Positions 31,415 to 42,251 of a stretch of DNA of 64,000 nucleotides are shown one piece after another (within the stretch, counting starts at the first letter, position 1; every line of letters starts with the position of its first letter). Made by a program: the position numbers and the translations under genes. Source of the stretch: Hippopus hippopus (Eukaryota > Mollusca > Bivalvia > Cardiida > Cardiidae); NCBI GenBank assembly GCA_946811185.2, contig OX328109.1:32906129-32970128 (forward strand), in the 5' to 3' direction. Under the pieces are notes generated by a model that saw nothing but the letters and a program-made list of their open reading frames with translations, did no database searches and was not told where the DNA came from.

Positions 31415-31582
31415 AAACTAGCAAATCTGGGACCAGGGCAATATAGCCTAAAATCCTTTGTTGATGACTGGGACACAATTCACCGCAATCAACAAGGAAA
31501 GTTCGGGAAAGTACAGTAATACCCTAATAAGCCCACTGATCGTGTGTTCTGTAGTACCCTCTCACAGTGTCCAAAAGAATCA
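31415..31582 (+). CDS. CIMAP2-like exon with in-frame TAA
   Basis: Acceptor TTGATTTATTTCAG, donor GTAAGT at 31583, 56 codons, phase 0 at both ends. It reads KLANLGPGQYSLKSF..QGKFGKVQ, stop (31517-31519), YPNKPTDRVFCSTLSQCPKES. Family-like sequence on both sides of the stop shows that the exon continues past it. A weaker GTACAG donor at 31511 would remove the stop and stay in phase 0, at the cost of 24 codons. Confidence 0.7.
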
Positions 31583-34500
31583 GTAAGTCTGGATGAAATG
31601 ATCTTTGAGTTTAACCCTTTACCACACAGTCCTGGGTTTTAATGACCTCTGAGCAAGAAGGCTTTTGAAAATGTTGTGGGGAAAGAGGAAAAAATGCTGG
31701 TAACCAGCATTTTCTCCCTTTCCCACAATTTTTTCTGCCCAGTCATAGAACTTCAGCTCATTAACACTAATTTTGAATTTATCGTCCACAGATGTTTCTA
31801 ATTTAGAAGAGTCTAAAATTAGTCTTTTGGGAAGGGGTTATGTCTTTATCAAACATTCCTGTGTTTTAACCACACTGGGGAATGAGGCTGTTGAAAACTT
31901 TGTGTGAAAAGGAGAAAGTTCTTTTCCTACAATATTTTTCAATCATTGAGAGACAAATCCAGTCATCTAAGCTACATTTTTATTTTGTTATCTGGTTTCA
32001 ATTTGGACAAGTCTGAAGTTTGTTGTTTGATAAGGAGTGAACCCTTTACCACACAACCCTGAATTTGAACAACCCTGGGGAAGAATGCTATTTTAAATAT
32101 TTACATGTCCATGTTGAAAGCATTGGCAAAAGACAAAATAAATTTGGGTGAAATAATGGTAATTTTCTATTAAAGAATAGAAAGCATTGTAAGAAAAGGA
32201 GAAAATGCTGCTTACCAGTATTTTTTGTTTTCCAATAATGTTTTCAAAGATCTTTTTTCTCACACTGGTTGTGAAAAGGGAGGATCATGTGGTAAAGGGT
32301 TAATGCCCCACAGGATTGATATTTGCCTTTTATTCAGCAAAATGTGACAGTATTCTTTTTGCAAAGTCAACTATATGCACATTTGAACTGCAAGCTGATA
32401 AAAATCATAAGCACATTATGTGTGTGTGTTTTCTTTTTTCAGGCTAGTCTAGGTCCTGGTCAGTATGACCCTGGTCAGTTGTACAAACCAGAGTCCAAGA
32501 AAGCTCCAGGATTCTTGTCCACTGCACAGAGAAATGATAAACTGTCACAGTGCTTCTTTACTAGAAAATTTGTAAGTTTTTACAACTTTTTGTGTGAAAG
32601 TTCTATGAAACTGTGTTATATTGTGGAGTGCATAACCAGGTGTCAGTCTGTTTCAGTAATTTATAGAACAATTACTGGGTAGGCATTACGTTAGATACTT
32701 TTATATTACTTTTGAATACAAATGCTGCCAAGTAGCCCAATCTTTTTTTTTACTTTTTGACCTAATTTTAAAATCTATTTTTCTGCCAGCAGGTAACACT
32801 TGGACTGACATAGAATAACCAGTTGTCATCTTCACAAAAATAACCATACTCTTAAATAGTATGATGAAAAACTGTAATTTAAATGTATTTTTACACTTTT
32901 GGCCAGCATTTGACCTTTAAATGTGAAAAGAGGGGGCCCTTAGAGTTGTATTTGAATTGGAGTCCAGTATTACCCAGGGGTAAAGGTTGTCAGTTGTAGT
33001 CCAGGGGTCCTGGTTCAATCCTCCAACAGGCACCAATTTTGAGTGGGAGTTACCTTGGGCTAGGCTGGTCAGAGCCCCAGCCCAGCACTGGTAGACAAGT
33101 ATCCAAAATTGATATCACTTCAAGGTTAACTTTTTTCATCTTGACCAGGCCTATTATTTTATCTTTTAACTCTTTACCAAACAAGAAAATTTTAGACTGG
33201 TCCAAAGTGAAAGTTTTTCCAGACAACAGATTAAATTTGACCCAAAAGACAAAATTTGTCCTTGATAGGGTAGAAAACATTGTGGGAAAAGGTGAAATCC
33301 TGGTTACCAACATTTTCTCCTTTTCCAACCGTTTTTCAAAAGTATTCTTTCTAAGGTTGTTAAAAGTAGGGACTGTGTGATAAAGAGTAATATTGCCTTT
33401 CACAACTATAAGCTCTGCCTTTGTGGCCAGTGTAGATCAAGATCAGACTGCACAAAACATGCAGTCTGAACTTTACACTGTCTGGTTTCTCCTTTTCCGT
33501 CAGTGTTTTCTACCAGTTCAAAGGCAAATTCCATCATTTTAGCCATATTCAATTTGTCAGCTGCAAATGCTTTCAAGTTGAAGCAGTCTAATTTGTCGTA
33601 AATCTAACTATTGCTGCTATTTATAGAATCCTGTAGGCCCTGGCAGGTATGATGTTCAGAAATGGGAGGAAGCTCAACACCGTAATGGACACATCAGCAT
33701 GTTTAAAGTAAAAACTGGAAAACTGTCAGCAGGCATGGAGAAATTCCTCAAGTAAGTCTTCACAAATTTATAGCTTCCCATTTTAGCTTGGCTGTTTTGG
33801 AAGAGAATGATCACTAGTAGTTATTGTCATAGCCCTGATGTTGTCTGCGTTATTGTTGTGTGTGTCACCCTTGTGCAAAAACATTTACATTTTGTAATAT
33901 ATCTGTTATTACTAAATATATTTTTCTTCAAACTTGGACAAGTTGTTAGCAATTGAAAGGGGAACTCATTCAACAGGGCGATGTAATCATCAAAATATTC
34001 TTGATACGGTAATTGTCCTTTTTCAATTTAGAATTTTCACTGCAAATCAAACAATTGGAGACAAGTGTTGGCTTCTGCATGCAGTGTTATGTATGAATTA
34101 ATACTTTACTACACAATTATGAGTTTTAATGACACTTAGGTTGAAAACATGGTGGTAAAAGGAGGAGATGCTGAAAGCCAGTATTTTCTCCTTTTCCCAC
34201 AATGTTTTCTTACCTTTTTTATTCAGATCCCATCATTTTTTCGTTGTCTGCAAATGCTTTGAATTTGGAATAGTCTAAAGTTTTGTCGCTGGGTAAAGAG
34301 TTAAGTTTATTGGTATACATAATTTTTTGCCAAGGACAGCTGTAGTTTAGATTGTGGAAAGTGACAATGAAGATGATGCTGCACAGAATATATAGACTGA
34401 TCTTTGATCTTGCATTGTCGAACATTTTATGAGATAATCTGGCTAAATAAGTCTTGAAATTATAGGACTGGAGTTTGTTTTCCTGTCTGAAAGTGTTCGG

Positions 34501-37105
34501 TTATGCTGTATAAGTCCTGTTTAAATTTCCTTTGAAAAAATAGATTCTATATGGCACTCTGGTTGCAATGGTTACAAAACAGAGAGAGAAGGGAAATTCC
34601 CCGCCCCCCAACCCCACAGGTTAGAAATCTCTACAAATTGGCATAAACAATCCTTGGAGGAATGTCCTTCAGAGCTTATGATTAAATTTTGATCAACTCA
34701 GAAACTTCATGAATGTAGGCTTAGCATTTCTTTTCTTAATTAATGATCAAGCTTTATAATAGTCAAGGGAAAATAACTCACATTGTTGTATGATATATGT
34801 TCAAAACATTGTTCTCCTTTAAATATTACAATTTTTGCAACATGGTTTGATTTGTATACCTGAAAGATTTGTATGTAGAAAATGTTTAGTTTTCACTTGT
34901 AATGGTTGACAAAACATGATATCCTCTTCTTGAGAATTATTAATTTTAATTATTATAATCTATGTACACAAGCTTTCGACGGTACAACCGCCTTCCTCAA
35001 GTGTAATCCTGTATCACAGGATTACACTTGAGAAAGGCTTTTGTACCGTCGAAAGCTTGTGTAGATAAATTATAATGATTAAAATGTAATGGTTGACTTT
35101 AATGTTAAAGGATAAGGTTTTTGTTTTCTTTGATGTCACATACAGCTATTTTATGCTCGACTGTTTTTTAAGAAGACATCAAAGTATTTTTATAGCTGTT
35201 TCTTTGTCTGCATTGTCATTGTGGTGCAAAAACTTTGACATTTTATAATATATCTGTCATTATTGAAAATGTTTACTTCAGACTAAGACTAGTTGTTAAT
35301 CATTAAAAGGGAAACCTATACGACAGAGGAAGGTAACCATTGAAATATTTTTAACACAGTAATGCCCCTTTTTTGACAAAGAATTTTTTTACTTAAAAAC
35401 AATTTATTCAAAAAAGCAAGTACAGTTGAGAGTCGATACCTGTATGTGGTACTCTCTGTTTTCAGATACTGTTTTTGTTCCAGGATTTAGCCATCCATAC
35501 CAGTGAAAAATTGTTTGCAACAATATTTTGATAATTTTATGTCAATGATGTTTGGCAAGAATGAGCCTTTGTTATTGCACGATTGTATTATCGCTACTGC
35601 ATGGTGATAGAACTTTCTAATGGTCAACAGCTTGAACATCATACATAAACATTGTAAAATGTATTGTTTTAAAGTAAATGAAAGCACTCACTGTGATGAA
35701 AAAATATTTTAGTTGAATTAATAGAGATCAGTAATTTTTGAGTTAGATACATACATGTATTTACACATTCGTATTTTGCTAGCCCTGTTTGATATGGAAA
35801 ACATGAATGTTGTGAGCTTTGCTGATTTTCTCTAGGAAATGATTCTATGAATTACAAACTGTCAATGGATAAATGTCACTGTTCCTGCCAGATATGGCTC
35901 ACTTACCTTTGAGCCAGTGGAGCAATATAGGGCCACTACGGCTCTCTTTTTATAGTCTCTATAACTTACAAATTTGAGAAGCTCAGAGTCTGAGTTAAGT
36001 TGTTATGCTATGTCAAATCAATTGCAAAATTTCCAAGACACACATTCTGACTGCTATTGGCAAAATGTCTCAGCCAATGTCCAGTCAAATTTGCATGAAG
36101 GGATAATATCTTGTCATATTTGGAGGCCCAAACAATTGATGTATTCTCTCATCCATGGCATCAGTGAAGAGTACACATGCTTGTTTGAAAAAGACACTTC
36201 TTTACTTCCCTTTGACAATTGAAAATTAATCTACTGGATACTACAAGAATTGAGAATCAGCTTTGATTTCCTCCCTTCATTCTGTAGGAAATCAGAGCGC
36301 ATAGATAGTAGAGAAAAAACATTCCATCGATTCAGAACTAAATTGAGCTCAGAAGTATCAGCATAAAATATAAAAATCAGGTTAAATGTTTGTCCCTATA
36401 CCCATAATTGGATGAAGACTTGATTATTTTCAACCATATAGTAACTGTCAGAGTGTCTAAAATTCTACTCAATAATAATTACATCTTGTTAATGCAAAAT
36501 GAGTCAAATACTTATGTAATTGCACTTGTGTGTTTTCTGTAATATCGAATATAATGCCTAGACAAACAGTAGTTTTCTTTTGAAGAATCAAGATCAGACT
36601 GCAAATTATTATATTTTAAATTTTGTTTGACAAATAAAAATACTTCATATATTTATGTTTTCTTTTTGTATGCATGTACACACTGTGTAAAAGTCAGTTG
36701 CGTGCGATAAATGTGGCTGTTGCGTATGTGTCATAAACAGTTAAATCATACAAATTACGGTGACCACTGGCTGCATTTGCTGTTCGTGTGTGGCATCTAG
36801 CACAGATTTGACTGTATTTGAGATAAGATACTTTTTTCTTGGTAAAGGCTAATGGCTGAAATATCAAAGGAAGAGCAATGTGATCCATATGATACTTTTT
36901 AGTTCTCCACAGAATTGTTTCTCCTTGTGAAACACCTCATCAGTTTTTGTCTGTCTTCTTTTCCAGGGAAAGAATTCGAGGCAAGGATGTGCAGGTTGAA
37001 GATCATGTGTTCCTTGTAACCCCACAGGCCCCACCTGGATTTCATCTATACAGGTCTAATACACAGGAAAATTTCTCCAAGATTCGAGCAATGACAATAG
37101 CATAA
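31415..37105 (+). CDS. SHIPPO/sperm-tail repeat protein, CIMAP2 (LEXM) family, 3' four exons
   Basis: Four exons joined by consensus splice sites in matching phase: 31415-31582, 32443-32571, 33627-33751 and 36967-37105 (TAA 37103-37105). Together they encode about 187 residues of the C-terminal part. Three STPG/SHIPPO motifs are visible: LGPGQYSLKSF, LGPGQYDPGQL and VGPGRYDVQKW. Family members are axonemal microtubule-associated proteins of cilia and sperm tails, and the third motif's WEEAQHRNGHIS together with SAGMEKFLKERIRGKD favours CIMAP2. A TAA (31517-31519) interrupts the first exon seen, where CAA would be expected. AATAAA follows at 37299 and 37606. The upstream exons with the start codon were not found between 24 and 31.4 kb. 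Introns are full of MITEs. The family assignment is from memory of its motifs. Confidence 0.72.
31615..31836 (+). mobile_element. Family A MITE in intron
   Basis: TTAA at 31611-31614, only about 30 bp after the exon donor. Hairpin GAAAAAATGCTGGTAACCAGCATTTTCTCC. Confidence 0.8.
31841..32299. mobile_element. Run of three family A pieces in intron
   Basis: A + copy with a collapsed hairpin (31841-32037), a + left-end fragment (32038-32095), and a - copy (32096-32299) with TTAA at 32300-32303. Confidence 0.65.
32443..32571 (+). CDS. CIMAP2-like exon
   Basis: Acceptor TTCTTTTTTCAG, donor GTAAGT at 32572. 43 codons, phase 0, ASLGPGQYDPGQLYKPESKK to CFFTRKF, no stop. Confidence 0.8.
32690..33160. 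other. Intron; SINE-like segment, no gene
   Basis: A tRNA-like stretch around 32965-33030 (GTAAAGGTTGTCAGTTG, B-box-like GGTTCAATCC) suggests an old SINE on the plus strand. A related body sequence (CCAGCA/GGTAACACTTGGAC..CAGTTGTCATCT) recurs at 49045-49160. Confidence 0.4.
33170..33386 (-). mobile_element. Family A MITE in intron
   Basis: TTAA at 33166-33169. Right end is GATAAAGAGTAA (diverged). Confidence 0.75.
33418..33606. mobile_element. Family B hairpin fragment plus family A right half
   Basis: AGTGTAGATCAAGATCAGACTGC with complement (33430-33480), then family A from CTCCTTTTCCGTCAG to TTTGTCG. It ends about 20 bp before the next exon. Confidence 0.6.
33627..33751 (+). CDS. CIMAP2-like exon
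   Basis: Acceptor TGCTATTTATAG, donor GTAAGT at 33752. 125 bp, ends after the second base of the Lys codon completed at 36967. NPVGPGRYDVQKWEEAQH..GKLSAGMEKFLK. Confidence 0.8.
33846..34005 (+). repeat. Intronic duplicated segment, copy 1
   Basis: TTGTCTGCGTTATTGTTG..GCAAAAACATTTACATTTTG..CAACAGGGCGATG matches 35205-35370 in order, at roughly 75 percent by eye. Confidence 0.6.
34102..34300 (+). mobile_element. Family A MITE in intron
   Basis: TTAA at 34098-34101 and 34301-34304. Core GGAGGAGATGCTGAAAGCCAGTATTTTCTCC. Confidence 0.75.
34316..34425. mobile_element. Family B remnant
   Basis: Only the GCACAGAATATATAGACTGATC arm remains recognisable, with TTGATCTTGCATTGTCG. Confidence 0.35.
34940..35085. 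repeat. Hairpin with about 68 bp arms
   Basis: ATCTATGTACACAAGCTTTC and GACGGTACAA lead to a nearly loop-free apex (TCCTGTATCACAGGA), then the complementary arm ending AAGCTTGTGTAGATAAATTA. Two mismatched spots only. Confidence 0.85.
35205..35370 (+). repeat. Intronic duplicated segment, copy 2
   Basis: Second copy of 33846-34005. Confidence 0.6.
35612..35740 (+). repeat. Intronic copy of the 3' UTR segment
   Basis: AACTTTCTAATGGTCAACAG through AAATGTATTGTTTTAAAGTA matches 37198-37330, in the gene's own 3' untranslated region, at about 88 percent by eye. Confidence 0.8.
35745..36960. other. Intron, no gene seen
   Basis: AT-rich intron of the CIMAP2-like gene. No MITE hairpin or exon is recognised, apart from a possible family B trace at 36585-36605 (AATCAAGATCAGACTGCA). 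Confidence 0.5.
36967..37105 (+). CDS. CIMAP2-like terminal exon
   Basis: Acceptor GTCTTCTTTTCCAG. Phase joins the previous exon (AA|G). ERIRGKDVQVEDHVFLVTPQ to RAMTIA, stop TAA 37103-37105. Confidence 0.8.
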
Positions 37106-37197
37106 CACTATCCACAGCTCACTGCCTATAAGTGTTGTTCATGCAGATATAATTCCTACTTAAAGTTCTCAGAAAATCACTTTTGCACTGTGACAGA

Positions 37198-37330
37198 ACT
37201 TTCTAATGGTCAACAGCTTGAACATCATACATAAACATTGTGAAATGTATTGTTTTAAAGTAAAAAAGCACTCATTATGATGAAATTTTTTGTAGCTGAA
37301 TAAATAAATATCAGTAATGGTTCAAAATTA
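37198..37330 (+). repeat. 3' UTR segment duplicated in the upstream intron
   Basis: Partner of 35612-35740. It contains the AATAAA at 37299-37304, a likely poly(A) signal. Confidence 0.7.
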
Positions 37331-37347
37331 GATACTGTATATATTAA

Positions 37348-37568
37348 CTCTTTACCAAACGACAAAATTTTGGACTAGTCCAACTTGAAAGCATTTGCAG
37401 ACGACAAAATAAATGTGACTCAAAACTTGAAATTTGATTTAGGAAGGGTAGAAAACATTGTGGGAAAAGGAGAAAATGCTGGTTACCAGTATTTTCTCCT
37501 TTTCCTACAATGTTTTCAAATGCTTTCTTTCTCAGCGTCGTTAAAATTCGGGATTGTGTGGTAAAGAG
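37348..37568 (-). mobile_element. Family A MITE, complete 221 bp
   Basis: TTAA at 37344-37347 and 37569-37572. Near-consensus. Confidence 0.9.
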
Positions 37569-37609
37569 TTAACTGACTTTGTGTCAGAAAAAAGTCATCA
37601 TTTTCAATA

Positions 37610-38125
37610 AAATTTTGAGTTATTTGTTATGTTAGTTTTGTTTTCATTTGGCATCTGAATGTAAGATTATAAAAGGAATTTGCAACATGTACACATATGC
37701 ATGGCTTTTCTTGAGTCTTGCCTCTTGCTTTTTTTCTTGTTCAAAGAAAAAAGGAAGCTACAGAAATAAGTGAAGTGAATACAAAAAAAATCTCAGTAAA
37801 GTTTTCATTTCGTTCAAACATTTTCTTTCCTGGCCAAAGTTCCTCAAAATAGCAATGTTTCTTCATTTGAATATTGTTTTTGCTTGTCTAATTTCATGCT
37901 ACTGTATTTTTATTTTGATTGTGTGTCAATTTTTTTTCCATATGTATTTTTCTGTTTTGTCTGAATTGAAAAGATTCCACGAAAAGACCAAAATATGTTT
38001 GTTTAATTGATAAGAGAAAATGAAATGTTACACTACTGAGAAAAATATTGACCCACAGGATCTTAAATGCAGCAAAGAACATGTACCTGTAGTCTGATCT
38101 TGGATTTACACTGTTTGATGCAATG
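37610..38125. other. No gene seen
   Basis: AT-rich. A worn family B end occurs at about 38080-38120 (GTAGTCTGATCTTGGATTTACACTG). Confidence 0.4.
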
Positions 38126-38149
38126 AGAATGTTTTAGAAAAGAGTGTTC

Positions 38150-38818
38150 AGAAATCACAATGTTTTGGCTTTTACCATTACAGGAAAATTCATTTTTTCA
38201 TCAAATTTTATCATTTGATTCACATTAATTTTTTTGTTTGCAATTGCCTTCCATATGGACATTTCTAACATTTTGTCATATGGTAAAGAACTAAACAGTT
38301 TAGATTTCAGAGCAGCATACACAATCTGATCTTAATCTACACTGTTCAAAATGCACCTAATGTTGTGCTTAGCACCAAAATTCAACTCTTTACTAAACAG
38401 CCAGATTTTAGGCTTGTCCATACTGTGGACAATCTACAGACTGCAAATTAATGGTTTATCAAGTCATTCTGAGTTTTAACAACCTCAGAGAGGAATATTT
38501 TTGAAAACATGGTAGGAAAAGGATGAAATGCTGATTACCAGCATTTTCTCCTTTTCCTGAAATGATTTTTATTATCCTTTAAAAGAAAAATGCCACAATT
38601 TTATCCCACATTTAATTTGCTGACTGCAATGGCTCTGGATTTCAACAAGACCAAAATTTTGTTGTTTGGTAAAGAGTTAAATGTAGCTCAAATGTTAGGA
38701 TTTGTCTTTGGTTGGAAAAAAAACTTTGTAGGAACAAGAAAAAATGTTCTTCTCTTTCAATGTTTTCAAAAGCTGTATTCCCTAGGGCCGTAAAATATGT
38801 AATCATTTGGCAAAAGGC
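38150..38818. mobile_element. Run of family A pieces
   Basis: + fragment 38150-38290, - left-end fragment 38386-38450, a + near full copy 38455-38676 (TTAA 38677-38680), and a - right-half fragment 38681-38818. A worn family B core (TCTGATCTTAATCTACACTG) lies at about 38325-38345. Confidence 0.6.
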
Positions 38819-38829
38819 TTATTGTTGTA

Positions 38830-39135
38830 TAAAGTTTTTCTTATGTGAAACTTTTTTTCTGTTTGTATTGAGATTGTTTTTGTTTTAGTATTAAATTTTT
38901 TGTGTTGCTCAATATACAAGACTATGTATTGTAACCAGTATCATTTTATTGTGTGTGAACACTGTTTTAGTATTTTACAGTATTATTTTTGTTTTGCCTT
39001 TTTTGCATGGCTTATGTTTTGTTTGTGTTTTGTTATAAACTATGAGGTACCATATTTTTTGTACAGTGTGAAATGTTCAAAATTAGAAAAGAATAAATTA
39101 ATTTTGTATACAACCAAAAACAAGTTCATATTTCA
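38830..39135 (+). other. 3' UTR-like AT-rich stretch
   Basis: T-rich, TGTA-rich sequence ends in AATAAATTAATTTTG (about 39092). It may be the end of a longer CIMAP2-like transcript. No coding is seen. Confidence 0.25.
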
Positions 39136-39147
39136 TTTCTGAAATAG

Positions 39148-39595
39148 GGCACAAAACACTGTGTAATGAGGAAAAAATGTTGGTTACCAGTATTTTCTCC
39201 TTTTCTCGCAATGTTTTCAAAAGAATCTTACTTCAGTGCTGTCAAAACAGGATTGTGTGTTAAAGGGTAAATAGCTGTTGAAATGTATTGCACACACTTG
39301 CTTACTTATCTCACAAAATGCAAAGAAAGTTTTAGATAAAATTGCTTCATAGGTATATCCACATACAGTAATTATTCAATTAAAGCCAGTGACCCTTTTC
39401 CAAACAACTTTAGAGGCAAAGGCTATTAAAGACATGAGAAAAGGAGGAAATCCTGATGACCAGCATGTTCTGCTTTTCTTGCAATGTTTTCTACTCTTTC
39501 TGAGACAGATTCCATTGTTTGATCCATGTTTAATTTGTCGTCTACAGATGTTTTTAATTTGGATGAGTCTAAAATTCAGTCATTTTGGTACAGAG
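39148..39595. mobile_element. Two family A pieces
   Basis: A - right-half fragment (39148-39268) and a + copy (39391-39595) with TTAA at 39596-39599. Confidence 0.65.
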
Positions 39596-39694
39596 TTAAG
39601 TCATAATTTTTTGCTCTACTGGCTGAAAGCCAGCAGAGCTTATGTCATGGTATGGTTTCCGTCATCCGTCCATCCGTCCATCTGTTAGTCTTTT

Positions 39695-40320
39695 TCTTGT
39701 TTACGCGATAAAGTCTGCAATTGTTTTCAGATTTTCATGAAACTTGCACAGTTTGTTTATCTCGTCAATAGCTTGAACCCTATTGATTTTGAAAAAAATC
39801 CAACAAACAGTATGGGAAAAGTAGCCATTTGAAGTTGAAAATTTCCATTTCTTGTTTATGCAATAAAGTTTGCATTTGTGGTCAGATTTTCGTGAAACTT
39901 GCACAGTTCGTTTATCTTATCAATAGCTTGAATCCTATTGATTTTGAAAAAAATCCAAAGAACAGTATGGGAAAAGTAGCCATTTCAAGTTAAAAATTTC
40001 CATTTATTGTTTACATGAAAAGTCTCCATTAATTTTGTTACCAGAATTTTGTGGAACTTGTACAGTTTGTTTATCTCATCAATAGCTTGAACCCTATTGA
40101 TTTTGAAAAAAATCCAACAAACAGTATGGGAAAAGTAGCCATTTGAAGTTGAAAATTTCCATTTCTTCTTTAGGCAATGAAGTCCACAGTTTATATCCAA
40201 TTCTTTTGAAACTTTCAAAGATTGTTTGATCTATCAAAGGAATGAACTCTATTAAAAGTGAAGAAAATCTAGTAATCTGTTCAGGAAAAGCAGCCATTTG
40301 ATAACTTAGTATTGTTTACT
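39695..40320 (+). repeat. Four tandem units of about 155 bp
   Basis: Units start near 39695, 39850, 40005 and 40165, each with TTGTTTA[CT]GC, TTTATCTC[AG]TCAATAGC, and AACAGTATGGGAAAAGTAGC. The first three are very similar and the fourth is diverged. 155 is not a multiple of three, so this is not a coding repeat. Confidence 0.85.
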
Positions 40321-40375
40321 CAACAAAGTCCACATTATTTGTCGCATTTCTTTGAAATTTGCTAGGATTGTTTAA

Positions 40376-40596
40376 CCCTTTCCCAAACAACAAAGTTTTG
40401 GACTCGACCAAATTGAAAGCGTCTGCAGGCATTGAAGTAAATGTAACACAATTGATGATTTTTGACTTCGATAGAGTAGAAAACATTTTGGGAAAAGGAG
40501 AAAATGCTGGTAACAAGCATTTTCTCCTTTTCCCAAAATGTTTTCAAAAGACTTCTTTCCCAGGGCCGTAATAACCAGGGATTGTTTTGGAAAGGG
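40376..40596 (-). mobile_element. Family A MITE, complete 221 bp, nested
   Basis: TTAA at 40372-40375 and 40597-40600, within the composite repeat. Hairpin apex is TGGTAACAAGC. Confidence 0.88.
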
Positions 40597-40934
40597 TTAA
40601 TACAAGGTGTACTGAAACCCTATCAAATTTGGCTGAATTCCAAACAATTATTTTTTCAGAAATTGCACTTCTTTTCTTTTTCACTGTTTGTTCAATTCAC
40701 CATGCCTACTTATGCTGTCTTAGTGGGCCCAAGCCCAGTTTTAAGATTATCCCCCCCCTTTTTTTGTGTTTTTTGTCTTTTTTCTTTTTGCGTCATGAAT
40801 TCATAATGTATGCTAGCAAAAAAGCAAAATCACTGCCAGTAGAGCGATTTCAGGCCCTCAAGGGCCTCTAGTTTAAATCATAAGTTTGTATTCGTTAGCC
40901 ATCCTAGATTGCATCTTAGTCTTATTCTCAATTT

Positions 40935-41000
40935 AGAAAGTAACACAATTTCTGATTGGCTAAAAGCATTTGGTTTAGCCAATCAGGAAGCATGTTACTC
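40935..41000. repeat. Hairpin, empty-site relative of 12113-12190
   Basis: ACACAATTTCTGATTGGCTA then AAAGCATTTGG and TTTAGCCAATCAGGAAGC. It has the same outer hairpin as at 12.1 kb but no AGGGATC palindrome. Confidence 0.75.
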
Positions 41001-41580
41001 AAAAATCTAGAAAATTATTTAGGATTAAATGAAGAATGTTATTAAGAATTGTTGATGAATACAGACTTGGCCATTATATGGAACAAAAACAATTTGTGTT
41101 TTAACACAGTTAGGAGGTTGATTTTCACTTGGTTGTATCATTCAAAATTTGGAGATATTTCCAATTCTCAAATTGCAATGTATATGTCTTTTCAACTAGC
41201 TAAAATCATCAAATTCATTGATTATAAAGGATTCATGAACAACTGGTGACTGTTATTACATATTTCTAACTATCATTCTTACAGGTCAATGTGAAAGTTG
41301 AAAAACTGGTGGTAAAAGAGACAGAATAATGATGTTTTTTCCCTTTTCAGCTAAGGGCGCAGCATCCATTACACACATTAAGCAAGTGTGTGATTGTAGA
41401 AAAAATGGGAACAAGCAAAACGTTCTTTTATCACTTTATAGAACAACTCCATTTTCATAATTGAACCTAAAACTGCACAGAAAAATAAAATGAAAATTTC
41501 CAACCAATAGAAAAAAGCGAAATATTGAAATTTCATCATATCTCATTTCTATGGAAAATCAAATGCACAATTTATTGGAC
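41001..41580. other. No gene seen
   Basis: AT-rich. No hairpin element or splice-bounded exon recognised. Confidence 0.4.
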
Positions 41581-41680
41581 AGAGTAGATCAAGATCAGAC
41601 TGCATGTTCTGTGCAGTCTGATTTTGATTTACGCTGTCTGCAAAAGTGCTCTACATCATGCTTAGCAGCCTAGGGGTGAA
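41581..41680. mobile_element. Family B MITE, right part
   Basis: AGTAGATCAAGATCAGACTG with the complement, then TGCTTAGCAGCCTAGGGGTG. Confidence 0.65.
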
Positions 41681-41867
41681 ATAGCATTTGTGATTCGGAG
41701 TGTGTAATAATTCTGAACCCCTGGTTACCCCTTTGCTAAGTAAAAGACATAACAAAAACTTTTTGACACAATTCTTTGGTGTTGTGAGTTATATCTCAGG
41801 CATACTGGATATATGGATCTACCTTATGAAGAAAATCAATGACCATTGCTATATTTGGCTGATAAAC

Positions 41868-42005
41868 GTCCTTAGGTAGAAAGTGAATGTGTGAAGAGAA
41901 CGTTGTTCAAAGTACCGGTAAAAGAAGCCTCAGGAAAGCATGAATAGGTGCACTGGTTGCAGCAATACAATTGTAATATTTAAGACGGCGTTAAACAGAC
42001 AAGAT
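41868..42005 (+). mobile_element. SINE 3' fragment
   Basis: AAAGCATGAATAGGTGCACT..GACGGCGTTAAACAGACAAG. Headless. Confidence 0.6.
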
Positions 42006-42251
42006 CTTAGGTCTACACTGTCGGATTTTTTGAGAAATACTGTGATCCTAATAGCTTTGTAGTACTGAATAGGTTGGTTTGTTTATTTCCTGAGAATGTA
42101 CATGTATACTGCTTTCTTGGGTTAATGTTTTTAATTACAGTTAGGAATTGTCACATAATGTGGAAGTTTTGGAGCAAAGAGAAAAGGGTTGACAAATTGA
42201 GAAAGTTTAGTGTCAGCCAGGTCTGTATTAACCAACCATTCTTTGAATAAT

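Larger units (their letters stand above)
39610..40873 (+). mobile_element. Composite dispersed repeat (CTACTGGCTGAAAGCCAGCAG)
   Basis: Starts with the short hairpin CTACTGGCTGAAAGCCAGCAG and a CATCCGTCCATCCGTCCATC run, contains a 155 bp tandem array, and ends GCCAGTAGAGCGATTTCAGG and CCCTCAAGGGCCTCTAG. I associate this architecture with a dispersed element common in molluscs whose class I cannot name. No reverse transcriptase or transposase is present. A family A MITE is nested inside. Confidence 0.55.

Noticed and set aside
33039..33403. Overlapping 113- and 117-residue frames on both strands
   Set aside because: They run through a family A MITE. The same peptide pieces (KGENAGNQHFLLFPQCFQK and EKEKMLVTSIFSFSHNVF type) recur at every MITE and are translations of its hairpin.
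39701..40297. Coding tandem repeat protein
   Set aside because: The 155 bp period changes reading frame between units.
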